NCBI RefSeq assembly: GCF_019039035.1
Contig: NZ_JAHNZT010000041.1
Span: 1-64,000, forward strand
Length of the DNA stretch: 64,000 nt
Direction of reading: 5' to 3'
DNA from: Citreicoccus inhibens
Lineage (GTDB): Bacteria; Myxococcota; Myxococcia; Myxococcales; Myxococcaceae
The position numbers and the translations under genes are program-made. Positions 16,991 to 24,318 of this stretch are shown here, one piece after another (the stretch's first letter is position 1; each line of letters opens with the position of its first letter). A model generated the notes under the pieces. That model was not told the DNA's origin, did no database searches, and saw nothing but the letters and a program-made list of their open reading frames with translations.

Positions 16991-18172
16991 TCACGCGACG
17001 CGGACCTCGGAGTCGACGTTGCCTTGGGCTGGTGCGGCCTGGAGCGCGGCCATCAACGACTCGCGCAGGACTCGCAGCGAGTCAGGACGGGCCTCCGGCG
17101 CGAAGCCCGCGTCCATCTCGCGCGCCACGCCCTCGAGCTTGAGTCGCCAGGACGCGAGCGCCTCGACCTCGGAGTCGAGCGGGCGCGCGGCCAGCAAGGC
17201 ACGCCCCGCCTCGGCGATGCGCTGGGCTCGGGCCAGGGGGCCCGCGCTGGCCTCCAAGGCCGCCGCGGCCAGCGTCGCGCTCTCCGAGGCCGCGAGCTGC
17301 TCGCGCAGCACCTCACGCGCGAGCGCCTGCGCGTCTTGCGTCGGCACCGCGTAGACGAGCGGCCACAGGTCCGCCGCGGTGGGCTCGCGACGTCCGGCCA
17401 GCACGGCGGCGGCGGCGATCAACCGCTGCGTCTTCACCACGCGCCGGTCCGTCAGCGCGATGCCCGCGCCACGCAGCGTGCGCAGCGCGTGTGCCAGGTG
17501 GGGCCTCACGCGCCCCAGCTCCACCGCGCGCGCGGCCTGGGTGAGCACATCCAGCGACGCCAGCGAGGCCACGCGCGGCTCCGAGGCGGACCACAGCCGC
17601 GCTCCCCCCGACAGCAAATCCTCCAGCCGCGCGTCGGGCACGGGCTCGATGAAGATGCGCGCGAGGAAGCGGTCCGCGAAGGCCGCCAGCGCTGGCTCCT
17701 CGGGCAACGCGTTGGCCGCGCCCACGCACACCCTCAAGGGACAGCGCATCCGCGTGTGGCCCCGCCGGAACGTGCGCTCGTTGAGCAGCCCGAGCAGCGT
17801 GTTGAGGATGGCGGTGGAGCCGAGGAAGACCTCGTCGAGGAAGGCCACCTCCGCCTCGGGCAACATGCCCGTGGTCTCCGTCTCCACGGTGCCCTCACGC
17901 AGCTTGCGCAGGTCCACCGGGCCGAACAGCTCGGAGGGCTCGGTGAAGCGCCCCAGGAGGTATTCGAAGTAGGAGCCCCCCAGTCCCCGCGCCGTGCGGC
18001 GCACGGCCTCGCTCTTGGCGGTGCCTGGAGGACCGATGACGAGCAGGTGCTCCTCCGCCACGGCGGACAGCGCGACGAGCTCCACCATGGCCTCGCGCTC
18101 GACGAGCCCCTGCCCCGCATCGACGAGGGCCTCGCGAAGGGAAGCGACCGCGGCTTCGAAAGTGACCGACAT
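16991..18172 (-). CDS. MoxR-family AAA+ ATPase of ternary system
   Basis: 393 residues. Walker A is GPPGTAKS, followed by the MoxR signature YFEYLLGRFTEPSELFGPVD. Walker B is VAFLDEVF, sensor 1 is GAANALPEE, and the arginine-finger region is FADRFLARIFIEPVPD. The C-terminal lid helices cover about 190-280, with a further Ala-rich helical tail. All ATPase residues are present. MoxR ATPases remodel protein complexes together with vWA partners, here encoded two genes downstream. The closeness to bpX5, vWA and bpX6 genes marks this as the motor of a ternary system. Starts at ATG 18172, 10 bases after the cupin stop, so the cupin gene probably shares its transcript. Confidence 0.92.
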   Translation of the reverse strand: MSVTFEAAVASLREALVDAGQGLVEREAMVELVALSAVAEEHLLVIGPPGTAKSEAVRRTARGLGGSYFEYLLGRFTEPSELFGPVDLRKLREGTVETETTGMLPEAEVAFLDEVFLGSTAILNTLLGLLNERTFRRGHTRMRCPLRVCVGAANALPEEPALAAFADRFLARIFIEPVPDARLEDLLSGGARLWSASEPRVASLASLDVLTQAARAVELGRVRPHLAHALRTLRGAGIALTDRRVVKTQRLIAAAAVLAGRREPTAADLWPLVYAVPTQDAQALAREVLREQLAASESATLAAAALEASAGPLARAQRIAEAGRALLAARPLDSEVEALASWRLKLEGVAREMDAGFAPEARPDSLRVLRESLMAALQAAPAQGNVDSEVRVA

Positions 18173-18182
18173 GCGCGCCAGC

Positions 18183-18527
18183 CTAGCCGCCGCTCTTCGG
18201 CGGGGCGAAGAGGACCAGGAGCACCAGCCGCTCCGTGATGTCGTGGAAGCGATGCGGCACGTGCCTGGCCACGAAGACGAAGTGGCCGGGCGCGATGTCC
18301 TGGACCGCGTCGCCCACGGTGAGCCGCGCGCGCCCCGAGACGGCGTAATACACCTCGTCCTCCGCGTGCGGACGCTGACGGTCCTCCGCGCCCGCTTCGA
18401 GCACGTACAGACCTCCGCTCATCGAGGCCCTGCGCAAGAACTCCAGAAAGGGCTTCTCGCCCTGTTGCTGTTGCGCCAGCAGCGCGTCCAGGGTGAAGGC
18501 GGCGAACGACTCGGAGGAAGTGCTCAC
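18183..18527 (-). CDS. small cupin protein, first gene of the ternary-system transcript
   Basis: 114 residues from the GTG at 18527, chosen for the AAGGAG immediately before it; a longer GTG start at 18545 lacks such a site. Single-domain cupin: motif 1 around RPHAEDEVYYAVSGRARLTV (the usual HxH is reduced to one His with Glu four residues later), motif 2 PGHFVFVARHVPHRF. Metal ligands are thus mostly present. Such proteins act as small dioxygenases, isomerases or ligand sensors. It lies 10 bases upstream of the MoxR gene on the same strand, suggesting co-transcription and possibly a sensing or chemical role in that system, although it may simply be a neighbour. Confidence 0.82.
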   Translation of the reverse strand: MSTSSESFAAFTLDALLAQQQQGEKPFLEFLRRASMSGGLYVLEAGAEDRQRPHAEDEVYYAVSGRARLTVGDAVQDIAPGHFVFVARHVPHRFHDITERLVLLVLFAPPKSGG

Positions 18528-18545
18528 CGCTCCTTCATGCCACAC

Positions 18546-18744
18546 CCGCGCCCGAAGCGGAGCCCCGGCCCTCGCACCATGAGCCCGGCCGAGGATGGAC
18601 GGGTGACAGTCCGACTGTGCGCCCCTGGGCGTCTTGCGCGCGAGCGGCCTCGCAGTGTCGCGTGGCCGCTACTGAGCCCTGTCGGCGGGACAGATGGGAA
18701 CCCGCGCCGGCTCGGGTATGTGAGCCGGGCCCAAAGGAGGCCCA
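18546..18744. promoter_or_regulatory. divergent intergenic region upstream of the ternary-system operon
   Basis: These 199 bases separate the cupin/MoxR operon from an oppositely oriented lipoprotein gene and must hold both promoters. A short perfect inverted repeat, ACAGT-CCG-ACTGT (18606-18618), lies in the middle and could be an operator. No clear sigma-70 hexamers were recognised. The site assignment is tentative. Confidence 0.3.
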
Positions 18745-19233
18745 GTGAAACGGATTGGAATGGCGCTGCTGTTCGCCACCGTCGTCGTGACGTATGTCGG
18801 GGCATGCGGTCAGGCCCCCGAGAGCAAAGAGGCCGAGAAGGGAGCCCCAATCCCTGTCACCGCGAGCCAGTGCATCCGAGGCCACTGGAGCTGCCAGGCG
18901 GATGGCGCCGCGTTCGACTACACGTCGCTGGCCTGTGAGGCGGAGCTGCGCGCGCGGTCCGATGCGAAGCTGGCCTGCGAGGGACACTGCACCACGAACT
19001 GCACGGACTCCGGCTGGCAGGACTCTCGCTCCGCGCCACCCGCCGAGACCGACGGCGCGCTCGCACCCGGGCCCTGTCAGCAGGACTGTCTGGAGGCCTA
19101 TCGTGCCTGCTCGGAATCGTGCCTCGACGACTCCGGCCCCGACGATGGGGGCGTGGGCGATCAGGAGGAATGCATTCGCCACTGCCTGCTCACGCGGCTG
19201 GTCTGTCTGAGCCGCTGCCGCACCCGTTACTGA
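18745..19233 (+). CDS. Cys-rich lipoprotein
   Basis: 162 residues starting with GTG, four bases after a strong AAAGGAGG. Signal peptide with lipobox VGAC (Cys21). The mature part has about 16 cysteines, in CxxxC and CxxxCxxxC arrangements (CEGHCTTNC, CQQDCLEAYRACSESC, CIRHCLLTRLVCLSRC), implying multiple disulphides in the periplasm or at the surface. A Pro/Asp-rich linker separates two Cys clusters. No enzymatic motif; function unknown. Divergent from the ternary-system operon. Confidence 0.75.
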   Translation: MKRIGMALLFATVVVTYVGACGQAPESKEAEKGAPIPVTASQCIRGHWSCQADGAAFDYTSLACEAELRARSDAKLACEGHCTTNCTDSGWQDSRSAPPAETDGALAPGPCQQDCLEAYRACSESCLDDSGPDDGGVGDQEECIRHCLLTRLVCLSRCRTRY

Positions 19234-19273
19234 GGGTCCCACCCGCGTCGCACCAGTCGTCTAGACTGGCGCC

Positions 19274-19867
19274 ATGAACGAGTGGTCGAGGCGAGTCGTG
19301 GTGCTGGTCGCGCTGGGGCTGGGAACGGAGGCGGTCGCGGAGGGCTGGCATGGCTATGCATCCCTCGGCGCGGGCGTCACGCTGGACGCCCTGAGTGAGT
19401 GGCGGGCCAAGGGTCCCGCGCTGCAAGGGTATCTGGGCGTGGAGGCGCCCCCCGGACTGTCCCTCGGGGTCATCCTCGAGGGCGCGGAGACGTGGGGAAA
19501 GGAATTCAGCCTGGCGGAGGACCCCTCCCAGCGCGGGCGCGTGCAGCTCGATTACAAGGCATTGGGTCTGGAGGCGCGCCTGCGCTTCTTCCGCGACAAG
19601 CCCATCAACCCGTGGCTGGGCGTGCGCCTGGCCCGCAGCTGGGCGAAGCCGCTCACCCCGGACGACCTGGGGCGCTTGCGCCGCGAGAAGTTCGAGGTCA
19701 CCAGCATGGCCTTCCGCCTGGGCGTGGATGGCTGGGTGGGAGACCACTGGGGCCTCTCCCTGGCGGCGGCCATGCAATGGTGTGACGTGAAGTTCACCAA
19801 GAGCGTCTTCTCCGAGTGCACCAAGCCCTTGCAGACCGTGGTCGTGGGGCCGGTGGCGCGCTTCTGA
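19274..19867 (+). CDS. exported hypothetical protein, probable small outer-membrane barrel
   Basis: 197 residues with an N-terminal signal peptide (VVVLVALGLGTEAVAEG). The mature part alternates short strands with Gly-rich turns (GYASLGAGVTLDAL, YLGVEAPPGLSLGVILEGAETWG, LEARLRFFRDKPINPWLGVRLARSW) and ends GPVARF, with a terminal aromatic residue typical of outer-membrane beta-barrels. Family not recognised. Monocistronic; 40 bases downstream of the Cys-rich lipoprotein. Confidence 0.65.
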   Translation: MNEWSRRVVVLVALGLGTEAVAEGWHGYASLGAGVTLDALSEWRAKGPALQGYLGVEAPPGLSLGVILEGAETWGKEFSLAEDPSQRGRVQLDYKALGLEARLRFFRDKPINPWLGVRLARSWAKPLTPDDLGRLRREKFEVTSMAFRLGVDGWVGDHWGLSLAAAMQWCDVKFTKSVFSECTKPLQTVVVGPVARF

Positions 19868-19950
19868 GGCACCGCGCGGCTGTTCACTCGACCCAACGCA
19901 GGCTCCGCTGACTTGTCCAGACATCCCAGGGGGCGGTTAAGGTCGCGGGA

Positions 19951-20664
19951 ATGAACCGCGAATACCACCGCTGGTACAGCGAGCGCCTGCAGCGCGACAT
20001 GGAAGTGCTGCTGTTTGGCCACTCGGGCGAGCCCGTGCTCTTGCTGCCCACGAGCAAGGGGCGCTTCTATCAGGCGGAGGACTTCGGCTTGATTGGCGCC
20101 ATCGCGGACCGCATCCAGTCAGGCCGGTACCTGGTCGTCTGCGCGGACTCGGTGGATGAGGAGTCCTGGTTCAATGCCTCACTCCACCCGCATGACCGCG
20201 TCATGCGCCACGCCCGGTGGGAGGACTACCTGCTGAATGAGGTCGTCCCGCTCGTCACCGGGCGGAGCAGCGGCGGACGCCTGACGCTCGCCGGGTGCAG
20301 CTTCGGCGGCTTCCACGCGTACAACATCGGGCTGCGGCACCCGCACGTCTTCTCGCGCCTGCTCTCCATGGGCGGCAAGTTCGAGACCGACGAGTTCCTC
20401 GACGGGCACAGCGACTCGGACGTGTACTTCCACTCGTGCACGCAATGGCTGCCCAACCTGACGGACCCCGCGCGCCTCGCCGCCCTCCAGCGCGTGGAGA
20501 TGGTGCTCGCGGTGGGCGAGCATGACTTCTGCCGTCCCTCCAACGAGCACCTCTCCAGCATCCTGTGGAAGAAGGACATCGGCCACCAGCTCGCCATCTG
20601 GCATGGCGAGAACCACGACTGGCCCGTGTGGCGGCAGATGATTCAGCAGTACCTGCCCTGGTAG
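19951..20664 (+). CDS. esterase D-like alpha/beta hydrolase
   Basis: 237 residues, cytoplasmic. Alpha/beta-hydrolase fold with nucleophile elbow GCSFGG (Ser117), probable acid Asp in VGEHDFC (about residue 193) and catalytic His in GENHDWP near the C-terminus. The opening (YHRWYSERLQRDMEVLLFG) and SLHPHDRVMRHARWEDYLLNE match the esterase family protein group related to esterase D. The oxyanion region LLLPTSKGRFYQAEDFGL follows the usual HG-like turn. Substrate unknown. Convergent with the downstream LPMO gene, 4 bases between stops. Confidence 0.85.
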   Translation: MNREYHRWYSERLQRDMEVLLFGHSGEPVLLLPTSKGRFYQAEDFGLIGAIADRIQSGRYLVVCADSVDEESWFNASLHPHDRVMRHARWEDYLLNEVVPLVTGRSSGGRLTLAGCSFGGFHAYNIGLRHPHVFSRLLSMGGKFETDEFLDGHSDSDVYFHSCTQWLPNLTDPARLAALQRVEMVLAVGEHDFCRPSNEHLSSILWKKDIGHQLAIWHGENHDWPVWRQMIQQYLPW

Positions 20665-20668
20665 CGCC

Positions 20669-21631
20669 TCACGGCGAGGGCTTGAGGATGTCCACCTGGA
20701 AGGACACGCCCTCGTCGCGCGCGTACACGCTCGCGCCCGGAGCGGCCCGCGAGGGCGCCACCTCTCCCGAGGACTGGAGCGTCCCCACGCGCACGCGACG
20801 CGAGTCCGCGTTGACGCGCTGGGCGAGCCGCTCCAACCACGCCTCGGACGAGAGCGGCGCCTCCAGCAGCAGCGGGTGGCTCTCCACGTCGTGACCCTCG
20901 CGGTCGAAGACGCGCAACGTCACCGTGCTGCGCGCGGGCAGCGCCTCACGGGCCTGCACCTGTCCCAGCTCCTTCCAAGGCGCGACGAGCCCGAGCCCCG
21001 TGCCGAACGTCACGTCGCTGCACGAGTAGAACGCCTCCGGGCTGTCCGAGCGCTGCCAGATGGCATAGACGACATGCGAGCCCGTCTTGTTGCGCGGCAG
21101 CGGGCAGTTGATGCGGAAGCGATTGTTCTGCGCCGTGATGCTCGTCACCGCGCAGAACGGCGCCGCCTCCAGGTCCGACCACTTCAGCGGCTGCGCGGGG
21201 TTGTAGCCATCGCGCGTCACGTAGAGCTGGAAGTAGGCGGTGGCGTGCACCGCGGTGGCATAGAAGACGAACTCGAAGTTGCCCGAGGCGTCTGGCGTCA
21301 GCACGCGGGACACCCAGTCCGTCCGCGCGAGGTCCAACCCCTTGTGGCTTTCATTGCCACCGCTGCACAGCTTCCCGTCCGGGATGAGCGCACGGTGGTT
21401 GCCGTTGGCGTTGCCCTGGCGCACGCCGTTCCAGTCATACAGCGCCTGCGTGCCACCCACTTGAATCGCGGCCTTGCACGCGGCGGACTTCGGGCTCTCG
21501 GGTCCCTCCTTGTAGCATTGGTAGACACGGCTGATGGGCACCTCCATGGAGCCGTGGGCCAGGGCCTGGCCCGCCAGCAGGGAGGACAACAACACCAGCG
21601 GCGCGACTGCACTCAGGTTCTTGGTCTGCAT
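20669..21631 (-). CDS. AA10-family lytic polysaccharide monooxygenase (chitin-binding)
   Basis: 320 residues. The signal peptide ends LAGQALA and the mature protein begins with His26, the copper-binding N-terminal histidine of the LPMO histidine brace; the second His is H129 in FYATAVHATAYF. The AA10 domain (26 to about 215) carries the usual Cys pairs and ends CSDVTFG with the axial Phe. The C-terminal roughly 100 residues (ARSTVTLRVFDREGHDVESH) resemble GbpA domain 2. The enzyme would oxidatively cleave chitin or cellulose outside the cell, fitting a predatory, saprophytic myxobacterium. Divergent from the Ser/Thr kinase gene (148-base spacer). Confidence 0.92.
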   Translation of the reverse strand: MQTKNLSAVAPLVLLSSLLAGQALAHGSMEVPISRVYQCYKEGPESPKSAACKAAIQVGGTQALYDWNGVRQGNANGNHRALIPDGKLCSGGNESHKGLDLARTDWVSRVLTPDASGNFEFVFYATAVHATAYFQLYVTRDGYNPAQPLKWSDLEAAPFCAVTSITAQNNRFRINCPLPRNKTGSHVVYAIWQRSDSPEAFYSCSDVTFGTGLGLVAPWKELGQVQAREALPARSTVTLRVFDREGHDVESHPLLLEAPLSSEAWLERLAQRVNADSRRVRVGTLQSSGEVAPSRAAPGASVYARDEGVSFQVDILKPSP

Positions 21632-21779
21632 GTCTCACTCGGGCAGGTTGGAGTCGGGGTGGGACTCGAACAACCCACCCCATGCGCAGAGAGAGTGCGC
21701 GCGCCCAATCCGGGTCAACGCCATGCGCCATCTGGCGGAAACTCACGACACGCCGACAGGTGCGCTAGCCTTGTGAATC

Positions 21780-23612
21780 GTGACGGACACGCCCGCGACC
21801 GCTTTCGGCAAATATGAGCTGCTGGAGCGCCTGGGGGCGGGCGGAATGGCCGTTGTCTATCGCGCACGCTTCACCCCCGGGCCGGGCGTGGTGAAGTCCG
21901 TGGTCATCAAGCGGGTCCTGAGTGACTACGCGGAGAACCCAGCGTTCTGCGAGATGTTCCTCAATGAGGCCCGCATCTCGGTGAGCCTCAATCACGGCAA
22001 CATCGTGCAGGTGTTTGATTTCGGACAAGTGGGGTCCGAGTACTTCCTGGCGATGGAGTGGGTGGATGGCCAGGCGCTCTCCAAGCTGCTCAAGCGCGCC
22101 CGCGTCCAGGGGTTGAAGGTGCTGCCGGCGCCGCTGGCGGCGGGCATCGCCATCGAGATGTGCAAGGGCTTGCACCACGCGCACACGCGCACGGATGCGC
22201 AAGGTCGCCCGTTGAAGCTCGTCCACCGGGACATCTCGCCGGACAACGTGCTGGTGAGCTACGAAGGCGAGGTCAAGATCTCCGACTTCGGCATCGCCAA
22301 GGCACGCCACACGAGCGGGCCGGAGACAGCGGTGGGCGTGGTGAAGGGCAAACACCCGTACGTGTCTCCCGAGCAGGCGCGGGCTCGTGAACTCGACGCG
22401 CGCTCGGATGTGTACTCCGTGGGCGTGGTGCTGTTCCAAATGCTCAGCGGACGTCTGCCAGCGGAAGGCACGCAGATGGAGGTGTTGGAGAAGACCATCC
22501 ACGGACGCCTCACGCCCCTGAACTCGCTGGTGCCCGAGCTGGACGCGGGGATGCAAGCGATTGTCCAGCGCGCGCTGGCCACCTCGCGCGAGCACCGCTA
22601 TCCCCACGCGGAGGCCCTTCAGCTCGCGCTGTCCGAGTGGCTCAGCTCGCGCGCGCCCCTGTTCGCGCCGGACGCGCGCAAGCAGCTCATGACATGGCTC
22701 TTCCACGCGGAGCTGGCGTTGCGGCATCGCCCGGGTCGCCTGTCCGACTCGTTCATCCGGCAGCTCGAACTCTGGGGCGCCGCGCCTGCGTCGGAGCGCT
22801 CCACCGACCCCGCTGGGTTCCTCGTGCCCACGGAGGAGGAAGTCGCCTCACGCGCTTCGCAGCCGAGCGCGCCGGCCCTGCCCACCCTCACACCCGCGGA
22901 GTCCGCGCCGGCCCCGCCCGAGGGGGGACGCTCCACCTGGGCATGGGCGCTGGGGGTGCTGGGCCTCCTCATGGTGGCGGGCGGCGGGGTGCATTGGGGA
23001 ATGACGCGTGGGACCGCGCCCACCTTTCGTGTGGAGTCCCAGCCCGCCGGAGCCCAGGTGCGGTTGAACGGCGTGTTGATGGGGGACACGCCCGTCACCG
23101 TGACCGAGGTGCCCAATCAGCAGGAGAACCGGCTGGAGGTGACTGCGTTCGGCCACCTGCCGTGGGTGCGCACGTTCGCGGACGGAGCCACCCCGTCCAA
23201 GGTCTTCGCGAAGCTGGAGCCCCGTCCGGACCCATCCGCCCTGGTGGCCAACGCGACGCCATCGTCGACTCCAGGCGCCGCGGCCCGCGACGAGTCCCCG
23301 CCCGCGCGCGCCTCCCTCAACGGACGCGGCGGAGTGGAGGAAGACATCCCCTCTGAGGCCTTGATTGCCTATCAGGTGGGGCGAAACATGCTCGCGGCCA
23401 AGTCCTTCGGCGCGGCCCGGGAGCAGTTCTGGCATTGCCTGGAGGTGGCCCCCCGCGCCGCGCGCTGCCACCTGGAGCTGGGCCGCCTGAGTCTGCGACA
23501 GCAGAACCGCCAGGAAGCCACCGAGCACTACCGTCGCTATCTGGAGCTCGCGCCGCGAGGCCCTGGCGCGAGCGAGGCTCGCAAGTTCCTCTCGCCCAGC
23601 CGCAAGCGCTGA
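21780..23612 (+). CDS. membrane Ser/Thr protein kinase with PEGA domain and TPR
   Basis: 610 residues starting with GTG. Hanks-type kinase domain at about 10-290: glycine loop LGAGGMAVVY, VIKRV lysine, catalytic loop HRDISPDNVLV, DFG, and APE replaced by SPEQA. A Pro-rich linker (about 340-380) leads to one transmembrane helix (WAWALGVLGLLMVAGG, about 385-402), then a PEGA domain (FRVESQPAGAQVRLNGVLMG) on the outer side. The C-terminus has a TPR-like helical pair (about 530-600: QVGRNMLAAKSFGAAREQF, LELGRLSLRQQNRQEATEHY). Typical of the many eukaryotic-like kinases in myxobacterial signalling. Substrate unknown. Confidence 0.93.
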   Translation: MTDTPATAFGKYELLERLGAGGMAVVYRARFTPGPGVVKSVVIKRVLSDYAENPAFCEMFLNEARISVSLNHGNIVQVFDFGQVGSEYFLAMEWVDGQALSKLLKRARVQGLKVLPAPLAAGIAIEMCKGLHHAHTRTDAQGRPLKLVHRDISPDNVLVSYEGEVKISDFGIAKARHTSGPETAVGVVKGKHPYVSPEQARARELDARSDVYSVGVVLFQMLSGRLPAEGTQMEVLEKTIHGRLTPLNSLVPELDAGMQAIVQRALATSREHRYPHAEALQLALSEWLSSRAPLFAPDARKQLMTWLFHAELALRHRPGRLSDSFIRQLELWGAAPASERSTDPAGFLVPTEEEVASRASQPSAPALPTLTPAESAPAPPEGGRSTWAWALGVLGLLMVAGGGVHWGMTRGTAPTFRVESQPAGAQVRLNGVLMGDTPVTVTEVPNQQENRLEVTAFGHLPWVRTFADGATPSKVFAKLEPRPDPSALVANATPSSTPGAAARDESPPARASLNGRGGVEEDIPSEALIAYQVGRNMLAAKSFGAAREQFWHCLEVAPRAARCHLELGRLSLRQQNRQEATEHYRRYLELAPRGPGASEARKFLSPSRKR

Positions 23613-23630
23613 CTCACCCGCGCGGGTGAG
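23613..23630. terminator. perfect palindromic hairpin between convergent genes
   Basis: An 18-base perfect palindrome (ctcacccgcgcgggtgag) begins at the kinase stop codon, and the convergent lipoprotein gene ends 12 bases beyond it. It can fold into a short GC hairpin and likely terminates transcription from both sides. Confidence 0.6.
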
Positions 23631-23642
23631 CCACCGGGTCCA

Positions 23643-24239
23643 TCAGCGAGGCAGCGAGAAGTCGACGCCCCCGCGCACACGGTCAATGACACCTCCGCAC
23701 AGGCGCACGCCCGCGGGGGCTCCTGTCATGTCCAGCACCAGCGAGCCCGCGAGCCGCCCATCCTGAACGGCGTGCAGCCGCAACGTCCCCTGGAGCTGCT
23801 GCACCACCGGCGTACTCCAGACGTCGGCGAAGCAACGCTGCGAAACCCAGGCAGCCACCACGGCGGACGAGTGCGTGTCACCAGCCTCCCAGGACACCTC
23901 GGGCGCGCTGGGAAGCGCGGGCCGCACCGTCGCTCGGCCATCCAGGTTCAGCACGGCGGGTGACTTCACCGCGGTGAGCCAATCCCGGTCCAGGCGGACA
24001 TGAAGACAGACACTGCTGTCGCCATCCACCGCGCGGAGGTCGGGATGGAGCGAGCCACACGCGGAGAACTCTCCCGGGGCATTGCTCTCCCAGAACGCGC
24101 TGACGTCTCGGTAGTCAGTCCAATCCGAACCCTCCCAGGCTCGGATTTCCGAGGACCCACACGCCGATAACGCAGCCACCGCGACGACACACCCGCGGGC
24201 CTTCTGACCTCGCGCCACGGACCTCGCGAACCCCAGCAT
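23643..24239 (-). CDS. hypothetical lipoprotein
   Basis: 198 residues. Basic N-terminus and hydrophobic stretch ending in lipobox ALSAC (Cys27). The mature region has four more cysteines and alternating strands, ending GGVIDRVRGGVDFSLP. No family recognised. It is separated from the MATE gene by 73 bases and reads in the same direction, so the two may share a transcript. Confidence 0.7.
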   Translation of the reverse strand: MLGFARSVARGQKARGCVVAVAALSACGSSEIRAWEGSDWTDYRDVSAFWESNAPGEFSACGSLHPDLRAVDGDSSVCLHVRLDRDWLTAVKSPAVLNLDGRATVRPALPSAPEVSWEAGDTHSSAVVAAWVSQRCFADVWSTPVVQQLQGTLRLHAVQDGRLAGSLVLDMTGAPAGVRLCGGVIDRVRGGVDFSLPR

Positions 24240-24279
24240 TCAAACACCTCCGGGATGCACGCCGTCTGCAAGCACGAGA

Positions 24280-24318
24280 CCGGTCGGCTACGCTTCGATC
24301 GGAGCCGGTCGGCTACGC
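24280..24318. repeat. direct repeat of the MATE gene 3' end
   Basis: The 14-base string ccggtcggctacgc occurs at 24280-24293 and again at 24305-24318; the second copy spans the MATE stop codon. This looks like a small tandem duplication of the gene's 3' end. Confidence 0.7.

Noticed and set aside
21632-21779. Sigma-54 promoters in the divergent region before the LPMO and kinase genes
   Set aside because: No convincing TGGCAC-N5-TTGC match was found by eye.
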